From: Euglena gracilis
Taxonomy: Eukaryota; Euglenida; Euglenophyceae; Euglenales
Assembly (NCBI GenBank): GCA_039621445.1
Contig: CP154954.1
Location: forward strand, 65,306,891-65,370,890
Length of the DNA stretch: 64,000 nucleotides
Reading direction: 5' to 3'
The notes under the pieces were generated by a model that saw only the letters and a list, made by a program, of their open reading frames with translations, had not been told where the DNA came from and did not search any database. Position numbers and translations under genes: made by a program. Shown one piece after another: positions 30,531-64,000 of this stretch (position 1 is its first letter; every line of letters starts with the position of its first letter).

Positions 30531-31644
30531 TTGTGATGATGTGATTGGGCGATTACCCCCCCCCCCCCCACCCCGACCTTGTCCCCCCCATCTTGTCCCC
30601 CCCAATTTTGTCCGAGCTGTTGTTGGCTGGGGTATGGGACAAGATCGGGCGGGTGCCCTCCCCAATAAAAAGCCCGGTGGTTATTCATTTGGCGGGACCA
30701 GGCTTGTGCTTAGTCGGGTGCCTACCCCACGGGGGGGGGGTGCTAGGGGCAGGCACCCCACAGCACCCGATCTGACCCCCCCGGGGGGGTTGGGGTTTGG
30801 GGGGTGCCTTCTAGGGGCAGGCACCCCCCTCCGACCCCGGCGTCGAAGGCGCCGGGGGCCCGGAAAAGGCCATTTTCAATGAAAATTTTCTGGGTCCGGC
30901 CCGGACCCCTATCCCCCCCCGGGGGGGGGGTGCCTGCTAGGGGCAGGCACCCTATAGCACCCCCCCCCCCGATCGGTAAGCACAAGCATGGGCGGGACTC
31001 CAGATCCCAGGGCTCAGAGTTGGGGAGGAGTTTTACATTTTTGGGGAAAAAATTGTCATGTCCTCTCAAAATGACACCCAGGGGATTTTTTTTTGGAGGC
31101 GGCTGACATTCAGGACACCAAATAAGGTTATTTCCTGGGAATTTATGTGTGGGAGGTCTTTGCATTTGGGAGTTTACAGCGAGTCCAAAATCAAAAATCA
31201 AGGGTATTGGGTATTGGCATCCCACTGCCATTTCGCCCTTGGGTTCTGTGCCAGCCGTGACAGTCTGTGCTCGATCCACCTGGCATCGCTGCCCACCTCC
31301 CCAAAGGCGGTCCACGACGCTCCCAATTTGCAGCCCCAACCCTCTCCCGAGCTGCCACCTGCCTCATACATCGCCCAGAACACAAACATGGATCACCGGA
31401 CTGTGTTTTTAAAAGATATGCCCAAATCTACCCTGAGGACAAACGGGGGGGGGGCGGACCGCCTGATTGAGGGGTCACGGCGGGGTCGACACAAGGCTCG
31501 CCTAAAGGCCAAAGAAGGGCTAGACCTGGGCTTTCCTTCCAGTTTTCAGGGACTTGTAGCTGGGTCACTGGGAGGTCATCGGGGGGGGGGGTCAGGGGTT
31601 TGTCGGGTGTTTGGGGTGTCTTGACAACAATTTGACCCCCGGGC
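30531..31644. other. Noncoding, G/C runs, short weak frame at 31233-31400
   Basis: 30725-30970 repeats TGCCT(A/T)CTAGGGGCAGGCACC three times next to C/G runs, with a GGCGTCGAAGGCGCCGG hairpin. A plus frame with SLPTSPKAVHDAPNLQPQPS near 31270-31390 could be disordered coding sequence. Confidence 0.4.
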
Positions 31645-31931
31645 TTTGACGACACAACACGGTCTGCTCCCGAGCCTGCAGCCGCTGCCGCCCCTGCCGG
31701 GCCTCCCCCGCCGCCCCCCACCCCTCCGCCCTCTCCTCCCTCCGCATTACTGCCGCCTACGGCCGTCGTGGTGGGGGCGGGGGAGGGCCTCCCCTCCCCC
31801 GCCACGCCGCCGCCGACGGGCGATGCCAATGGCTTCCCACGCGTCGTTGAGGAGCCCGGAGACAGCGTTGGGGAGAGGTTCAGTGCGGAGGTGGTCGGGG
31901 TTCGAATCCCAGTCAAGGAACTTTGCTCGTG
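31645..31931 (+). CDS. Candidate Pro/Ala-rich exon
   Basis: One frame stays open for about 95 codons with high GC3: a Pro/Ala/Ser tract, then TGDANGFPRVVEEPGDSVGE and VVGVRIPVKELCS before TGA. Probably disordered, possibly part of gene C1 or C. Confidence 0.4.
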
Positions 31932-32220
31932 ATTGATGCAAGATGACGTACCGTCTGTTCTGTGCATTCTCTGCTGTGGTTTTCTGCAATGTTGTCGGTG
32001 AGCATGGCAAAGTTCAGCGTATTTTTATTTGAGAGGGGAGCTTCTTCAGGTATTTTTTTTGTGAAAAAAGTCAGGCATTGCAATGCCAAGCACCAATGAT
32101 GTGTTTTCCCTAAAGTAATTTGTCAGTTTGTTGGAAGAATTCCTGCATAATTAACAATCGAAAAGCAGCTACAAAACACTTGGGTGTGATTTTTTTTTCA
32201 GATTTATTTCCCTCTCTGCA

Positions 32221-32370
32221 ATGGCCCTTGTGTCAACTCCCACCAGTGCTCCAGCCCCCGATGCAGTACATCCGGAGACCGCAGAAAAGTTCAATCTCTC
32301 CCTTGCAGATGCCACCGGACCAGATGCCACCGGGGTGGTTGGCACATCAACCACACCTTTGCTCATTGCG
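32221..32370 (+). CDS. Candidate exon, Thr/Ala-rich
   Basis: Frame MALVSTPTSAPAPDAVHPET then AEKFNLSLADATGPDATGVV, ending at TAA 32368. It follows a T-run/pyrimidine tract. No domain. Confidence 0.35.
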
Positions 32371-32644
32371 TAAACAGTTCGTACCCAGGGCATCTTGACA
32401 AATAAAGTTGCAAATAATTAAACAAATTTGGACTTTGAGTTTTAAATTGTTGAAAATGCTTGAACGGACGATGATATGGTTGAGTTCTCAGAAGACCTCC
32501 CACGTATGTGAACTCTCCATGTGGTTGTTGGTTTGATTGGCAGAAAAACTGAGAAATTTGAAAACGCTTTGAGAATCAACTGTTATTAACTTGAGAGTCA
32601 CAGTTTGACTTGGGGAAATGTCATTTTCTCCCTTGCATTTCGTC

Positions 32645-32782
32645 AATCGACGGCGCCATCAAGAAACGGCGACAGGCAATGGGGTGCTCCCAGGGTCGAT
32701 ACCGCAGCTGCCCACCGACATGCCCGCCGCGGTGGAAGGCCAGCAACACATACCGTCCTCAGTGCCGGTGGCTCCCCAAGCC
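32645..32782 (+). CDS. Candidate disordered exon
   Basis: Frame with GNGVLPGSIPQLPTDMPAAV and EGQQHIPSSVPVAPQASAS, closed by a good donor CTCCG|GTGAGA. Confidence 0.4.
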
Positions 32783-33009
32783 TCAGCCTCCGGTGAGAGG
32801 GGGCCTCCAGAATCACAAACGCCGTCTCCCATTGATGAGGACTGACCAGGCTGCCTCGATCTCTCGGGGTCTTTAGGCACTTTTCAGGAAAGTGTGTTGC
32901 AACCTACCCCCACCCCGGGGGGTGGCGATTTGGGGTTGGTTGCTGAGCCCAGAGAATTCTGACTTTGATGGGAAGTTTGCCTGGTCGGGACCCAACCCCC
33001 CCACCCCTC

Positions 33010-33110
33010 CCCAGGCAGGCCCTTCGTTGCGCTAAGGGTCCTTTGTCGGTTTATGGCCGGCGCTAACTTCGCTTCTGGCCCAGCTTGCTGTGTGGTGAGT
33101 GGCCAGGTAC
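33010..33110 (-). repeat. Dispersed repeat R40, inverted copy
   Basis: The minus strand matches 40219-40300 (CCTGGCCACTCACCACACA ... GGGCCAGAAGCGAAG). Confidence 0.7.
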
Positions 33111-34420
33111 CCCTTACACCAGTGCTCTTTTGATGCTCTGCCTGGCCGGGTGAGCATCTCTGGGGTACCTGTCCCTGTCTCTCGTGTGTCTCTCTCTCTG
33201 GTGTCCACTGTCCCTCCCCCAAAGATGGGAACATGAAACCCGGGGGCAGGCCAGTCTCAGACACTGTTTGTGGCTGCCCGTCTTCACCCTTCCCAGGCCG
33301 AAAAGAAGCTACAGTCGCCGCCACCACAGTTGGGGCAGCCACCGCCATGCGAACCTGTCGGCGGAAGCAGGCTTCTTATCACGGGTCCAATTTTTGGCAG
33401 GATAAGCACAGAACAGCCAACCCAGATTCTATCAACCCTTGCGATGAAAATGGAGGGTTAAAGCTGTGTCATATGAATACCTCAATAAACTTTGTCCCTG
33501 GGCTAATTTTTTGCTCACCACAGGCAGGGATTATAATTTATTTGGTTGGTCGATCCAGGAGGGCCTGTAAGTTGGGTTTTTCAAGCACTTAAATTATAAT
33601 ATCATTTATTTTTGTGGGGAAGTTGCTGTTTGTGCTTGATTTTTATTCCTTTTCTGTTTGCAAATACTCTGCTTGCGTTTCAGCTTCTCTCCTCATAGCA
33701 CCATAGCACGGGGGGGGGGTCTGGAGCCAAACCAGTCAGTCACTCCGAAAAAAGCAGTCAAACACTCAAAAGCACTCAAGGGTGGAAACAGATACCTCAG
33801 GCAACAATATTTTCTGGAGCCCAAAACCAGTTAGTCATTCCCTAGGGGGCACGCCATGTCGTCCAAAGATACTTTTCCAAACTCCACCGAATCCACAAAA
33901 GATGCGCCATCGGACATGCAAGGATGGATCACCTGCATGAGAACTTGATGGGACAGGACAATCCATGTTGCTTGGTGGTGTCCCCCCCCCTCCCCATCCG
34001 TTGCTCAACCCTGACTGGTTCCCCCCCCCCCCAGGGGTTCGACTCCCTTTGGGGTGAGGTCACCAAAAAATTGCGAAAAATAATTTTCGTACAATTTTGA
34101 CCGGACCAAAATCGAAACCGGGGATATTTCACATCCAGTGGAAATAAATGGCAGCAAAGCACTCCAGCAAAGGGACAAACCTTCGTTGGTCAAAGAATTA
34201 AGGGAATCACACGTCCCATGGCTAAGCTATGGGGATGGGGCTGAGATGCCCAAAGGATGCTGAGCAAAAGGCAAGAGGTGGTTGTTGGGGATGGCTGATG
34301 TCAGTGCGTGGTATGTTGAGCGGGCCAAGCTTGTTTTCAGAAGCCTGGCTGCAAATAGTTTCCTGTCCAGGGTGTCCCATTATGCCTGCTGTTTTGGTGC
34401 TTGTTCATCTGTTGACCGTT
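33111..34420. other. Noncoding; weak frame at 33298-33460
   Basis: After TTCCCAG| at 33297 two frames are open and phase cannot choose. 33720-33850 has GTGACTGACTGG-family words on the minus strand (CCAGTCAGTCACTC). No other gene seen. Confidence 0.35.
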
Positions 34421-34427
34421 CAGTTCA

Positions 34428-34608
34428 CAACACAACACAACACAACACAACGCAACACAACACAACACAACACAACACAACACAACACAACACAACACAA
34501 CACAACACAACACAACACAACACAACACAACACAACACAACGCAACACAACACAACGCAACGCAACGCAACGCAACGCAACACAAGACAACACAACACAA
34601 CACAACAC

Positions 34609-34638
<30 letters not shown>
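34428..34638. repeat. (CACAA)n minisatellite running into (CA)n
   Basis: About 180 bp of ACACA/ACGCA pentamers, then CA dinucleotides. A (CCCCG)n tract follows at 34675-34712. Confidence 0.95.
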
Positions 34639-34639
<1 letters not shown>

Positions 34640-34699
34640 CACGCACGCCCTCACGCCTGCCAGATGTTTGGGGCCCCGCCCCGCCCCGCCCCGCCCCGC

Positions 34700-34914
34700 C
34701 CCGCCCCGCCCTGCCTCCGCTTCACCAGCCCTCCGACCTCAGTGGCGTCCACCCCAACAGCCAGCAGCCCACCATATCCGTCCCCTCCTCCGCTTTCATG
34801 CCCATTGGTGCCACCGTTGGTTTGGCCTCCCCGCTGTCTATGGCACTGTTCGAGTCAGCATCGAGGTTTTTGTTCCCCCAAGTTGGACCACTGCACGACA
34901 TGCGGCTACATTGA
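34700..34914 (+). CDS. Candidate Ser/Pro-rich exon
   Basis: Frame LPPLHQPSDLSGVHPNSQQP then ISVPSSAFMPIGATVGLASP, open to TGA at 34912. No domain; borders uncertain. Confidence 0.35.
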
Positions 34915-35200
34915 GTGACGTGTTTTGTCGTCTTTGGCTGACTTAAATGCTGCGGTGCTTTTCTTTTCTTTTCTTTTCCGTATTTTTTGGCTTTTGCCGC
35001 TGGCAGGTGGAAGGCGAAGGGAAAATGAAAATTGGTTTATATTATTTATATATTGCAATTCTTGTGTTTATTTTGTCTATTTGTCTATTCTTGTGTTTCC
35101 TTGCGTCACGTTTTTTGACAGTCGTACGTTTATTGTCCCACGAAACCCTGGTGGGTGGCACCGAGAACCGAAGCCTCCTCATAGTGTCGTCTTCCGTCAG

Positions 35201-35352
35201 CGCCCCCGGCACCCTCCCCCCGACCCCCGCCGTCCCAGCCCCCACCCCCCACCCAGTGGCGGCGGCACAGGAGCCTACCCCGCCTCCACCCCCAGCCTCC
35301 AACGGCAGCCCTGCGACCCCTCTGGCGCTGGAAGTCGCCGCCACCAGGGCGG
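35201..35352 (+). CDS. Candidate Pro/Ala-rich exon, possibly gene C
   Basis: Acceptor GTCTTCCGTCAG|, donor GCGG|GTGGGC. Frame APGTLPPTPAVPAPTPHPVA, AAQEPTPPPPPASNGSPATP. High GC3. Confidence 0.45.
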
Positions 35353-35703
35353 GTGGGCCGGCGGAGTTTTCAGTGTGGGTGGCGCCTCGACTTGTTGCAC
35401 AAACACATGGCACCCTGTGAAACGGTTTACAATGGCCTTGTGATGCGTGTCGGTGTGCCAGCTTATGATAGTGCATGTAGCAAAAGTGTTTGCCAAATGT
35501 GTGATGTGGACGATGCACGGCGGATGAATGCCTCCAATGCCTGTTGCAAATGAGCATAACAAGCATTTTTCGGGAAACGTTGGGCCCAACGGGACACTGC
35601 AGAACACTCCAATATCTGGAGAAACAAACTGTCAGCGTGCCATTGTTGCACCGACTGACGCCAGTATCCCTCGATTCCCCTCCGGCCGGCTGCGGCCCAC
35701 GGT

Positions 35704-61157
<25,454 letters not shown>

Positions 61158-62411
61158 AGCTCGACACCCATCTGTCCATCGTTGCACGTGTTGATTATGT
61201 ATGCGGGAGAAAATGCAAGTGTGGAAAGAAAGATAGGAGAAAAGGCGAATCGCATTGTCCCAAAACACAGGAATTGGGCATCAGGGTTTGACCACATTCT
61301 GGCTTATTGCTGTTCAACATGTGCTACATGTGGGTTTTCTATGATGTTTGCATTTTTCTTCCCTTCTCCCCCCCCCTTGGCAATTAAAATGGCGATGCAA
61401 AACATGCTGAACATCAAGGCGAGCCCGACCCCTCCCTGGGGTGCCTCCCTGGGGACCTGGGCAGACACTCGAACCAGATCCGACCCCCTCTGAAGGGTAT
61501 GACACACAGCCAAAAGTGCCTTGGCCAAAGCACTTCTGCCGACGAAGGCGCTGGAAGCCCAGAAAAGCCCATTTCCGGGTTTTTCGACACACGACCAGGC
61601 AGGCACCCCTCCCCCCGGGGGGGGGGCTTCCAGAACACTCCGAAACACACCAAGGTTGATCAAATATGCAAAAGGGGAAGGATTTTCAAAATGTAATTTT
61701 CATTTATAATAATTCAGTTTAAAAGTGTGGGGTTGGCTCACATCTGGGGTTGGGAAAATACCCGTTCCGCTTTTTTCAATTGTGTTGCAGCCAGCAGGGG
61801 GTAAAGGCGCTTTTTTGCGGTTTTATTTTTTCCAAAGTTTATGTTTTTTTTTGTGTTTTTTTCTGTGTTTTTCTGTGTCGTGCTTTTTGAGGGTCCACGC
61901 CCCCCTCCCTGCAAGCAGTTGACTGATTCTGAGTGTCCGCTGACAAACCGACCACCTCACTGACTTAAGCCACCACCAGCTACCACAACAACACCTCCCC
62001 CTTTCGCTCGGCGTCCTTTGGGCTCTCCAGCAGCTCCCCATCACCATACCCGTAGCTTTGCTATCGGGCCTGTGAACTTTGATTATCTTTTTTTTTGACC
62101 GTTTGACCAGAAGTTTTTTTGCAGTTCTTTTATTGCTTCATTGCTTTCATTGTTCTTTTTTGCACTTCACTTTTATTGCAGTTCTTTGTTGCCTTTTATT
62201 ACCATCTTGCACACAGCCACTGTCCAAAAAAGAACAATTTCAACAAACCATTTGGGTGTCGGGCAGGGCACTTCTGGCCATTTCTTGCTATCTTCCCCTG
62301 TCAAAATGGCGTCCCCAGTCAAAATGGCTCCAGACCATTGCGCGTTGGTCAAGGTTTATTTCAAGAATTTCCGGTGCCGAGATGAGAAATAATCCAACGA
62401 CAACAACGACG

Positions 62412-62483
<72 letters not shown>

Positions 62484-62496
62484 CAACAACAACAAC

Positions 62497-62592
<96 letters not shown>

Positions 62593-62622
62593 GCAACAAC
62601 GACGACGACGACGACGACGACG

Positions 62623-62661
<39 letters not shown>

Positions 62662-63341
62662 GCAACAACAACAACAGCAACAACAACGACAACAACAACA
62701 CCACCACCACCACCACCACCACCACCACCACCACCACCACCACCACCACCACCACCACCACCACCACCACCACCACCACCACCACCAACAGCAGCAGCAG
62801 CAGCAACAACAACAATAACGATAGTAATAATAGGAACATATATTATCGTATTAATGTGTATATGATTTTTTTAATAGTATGTATTATTATATTAATAATA
62901 TATTATTATGTAGTGATATATACATTAATGGAATAATGTATAAATATTATATATTATAACATACCTATTATTACTATATGATAATAATTTTTTATTTTAG
63001 AACGTAATCTATATATCTATCGCTGGGCTCATCCCCAAGAGGAAAGGTCGGAACCGGGGGAAAGAAGACCCAGCCAACCATTACCAGGGGGTGGGGTTGG
63101 CACGCGTTGCGCAATGACAATAAGGGTGGGCGGGAAGGGCCCCACCACCCTGGCCCACCGAGTTCTCTCATGCCGGTGATCCATCCCTCCATGTCCAATG
63201 CGTGACGGGCACCCATGGATTTCAGCATTCCTTTGCCTGAATGGCTGGGGTGACCGGCCCCCTGGGGGGGGGTTCAGAGTTGACTGATTGGCTGAAAGTG
63301 GAAGGTCCCCCCCCCCCGCCATCCTCCACAGGTCCCCAGCG
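61158..63341. other. Intergenic between genes C and D
   Basis: No gene seen. It holds the 62.4-kb trinucleotide array, a TATA-rich stretch (62830-63000), C/G runs, and a GACTGATTGGCTGAAAGTGG word (63278) of the GTGACTG family. Confidence 0.6.
62398..62815. repeat. Compound trinucleotide array (CAA)n(CGA)n(CAA)n(CAC)n(CAG)n
   Basis: About 418 bp. The period of three is kept almost throughout, with two short slips near 62480-62500; blocks switch from CAA to CGA (about 62598-62624), back to CAA, then CAC (about 62699-62787) and CAG/CAA. Confidence 0.97.
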
Positions 63342-63441
63342 ATGAGGTCTCTCCTCCTCTTCTCCCCCTCGCTGCTCCTCCTGGGGTTGCTCCTGTGTGT
63401 CGACTATGGGGTCACTGAACCCGGCATAGAACCCCCACGGG
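63342..63441 (+). CDS. Gene D exon 1: signal peptide
   Basis: ATG sits 2 nt after CACAGGTCCCCAG|, a trans-splice-like acceptor. Encodes MRSLLLFSPSLLLLGLLLCV then DYGVTEPGIEPP: a basic residue, a 17-residue hydrophobic core, then a polar region, as in a secretory signal peptide. Donor CACGGG|GTGAGG leaves phase 1. Confidence 0.7.
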
Positions 63442-63918
63442 GTGAGGTCGTGGGCTCACTTTGTCTGGTCTGTTGCTGAAAATACAAGTGGGGTATAACT
63501 TTTGGGGTGCCGACTTTTTGGATTTTTGCTGGGAAATTCGACTGAAAAGCCTTCCCGTGGGCGAGTCGAAAGATAGGTTCAAAAAAGGGCTACTTTGGCA
63601 AAGTGAGCAAAAATTGTCTCAAAAAATGCCAATTTTAACAGATGGAATATGGTTATAAATTGAAAAATGGCAAAAAAAATTGCCCATTTTGGGGCCATTT
63701 TCACAGCTTTAGGGGGTGGCTTGTCTTGGTTGTGTTTTTGCCAAAAATCACGAAGGGGTGTCTTATTTTTGGGGAACGGTTACACATTGCCTCCCAAAGA
63801 AGCTCATGGTTTTTTTTGAATCCGTGCTCTTAGGTCAGTTGCAGGTAGTTTCTAAAGCAGGAGGGGGGCCTAATGCCCCCCTCCTGCTTCCCGACAGTTT
63901 TTTTTCTTCTTCACCCAG

Positions 63919-63971
63919 ACTGCATCTCCCAAGCCGAGCTTCTGGAGTTGTCGATCACTCAGGCCAGCATG
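63919..63971 (+). CDS. Gene D exon 2 (gene continues past the window)
   Basis: Acceptor TCTTCACCCAG|, donor AGCATG|GTGGGT. Phase-matched; encodes CISQAELLELSITQASM. Family not recognisable from about 50 residues. Confidence 0.6.
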
Positions 63972-64000
63972 GTGGGTTTCCAATTGAAGTGGTGTTGTAC

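Noticed and set aside
31870-31915. GGTTCGAATCC resembling a tRNA T-arm (B box)
   Set aside because: No acceptor stem, D-arm or anticodon arm can be built around it; it lies in an open coding-like frame.
31747-32010. Minus-strand frame with DWDSNPDHLRTEPL
   Set aside because: Opposes a better plus-strand frame and arises from the GGTTCGAATCC word.
34229-34918. 230-codon frame rich in Asn-Thr-Gln-His
   Set aside because: Translation of the (CACAA)n minisatellite; only the distal Ser/Pro part is kept as a weak exon candidate.
62079-62936. 285-codon Asn/Thr-repeat frame
   Set aside because: Translation of the trinucleotide array; no domain or splice support at either end.

Overview
This is nuclear DNA from a unicellular eukaryote, most likely a euglenid (Euglena type). 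The coding sequence is cut into small, high-GC3 exons (20 to about 220 nt) that together make well-known proteins. Most introns are GT...AG, but at least four do not fit GT...AG at positions fixed by invariant protein motifs. Those four have complementary sequences at their two ends, the hallmark of euglenid nonconventional introns. Several start codons lie 0-2 nt after a pyrimidine tract plus AG, as expected for spliced-leader trans-splicing. Degenerate TTAGGG-like tracts also occur. The lineage is an inference; the exon structure is read directly from the sequence.

Layout. (1) 1-3.8 kb: transposon debris, namely a frameshifted reverse transcriptase on the minus strand and the C-terminal dimerisation domain of a hAT transposase. 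(2) 3.9-17.4 kb, plus strand: gene A, a SEC14/CRAL-TRIO lipid-transfer protein whose downstream exons add two C2HC zinc fingers. Its introns hold a TA-flanked MITE, a broken ZNF862-like hAT gene and a complete 1.2-kb hAT element with terminal inverted repeats and target-site duplication. (3) 18.8-24.7 kb: weakly supported small genes, including one with a mitochondrial-type N-terminus (gene B) and a terminal exon ending in a CaaX box. (4) 24.7-25.0 kb: fold-back element with a telomere-like core. (5) 25.2-30 kb: four exons of an FHA domain (gene C1). (6) 30-36 kb: proline/alanine-rich exon candidates. (7) 35.7-61.2 kb, plus strand: gene C, an ATRX/ARIP4-type SNF2 chromatin-remodelling ATPase with an acidic/low-complexity N-terminal part, an HMG box and a coiled-coil stretch before the helicase core. 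The FHA exons upstream may be its N-terminus, but continuity is not shown. (8) 61.2-63.3 kb: intergenic, with a 418-bp trinucleotide array. (9) 63.34 kb to the right edge: first two exons of gene D, a secreted or membrane protein with a signal peptide.

The rest is intron or intergenic DNA with very frequent poly-G/poly-C runs and at least six dispersed repeat families. Genes A and C are linked only by position. Gene A suggests phosphoinositide/lipid transfer, gene C nuclear chromatin remodelling, and the FHA domain phosphothreonine recognition. No rRNA, tRNA, CRISPR array or bacterial operon was seen.
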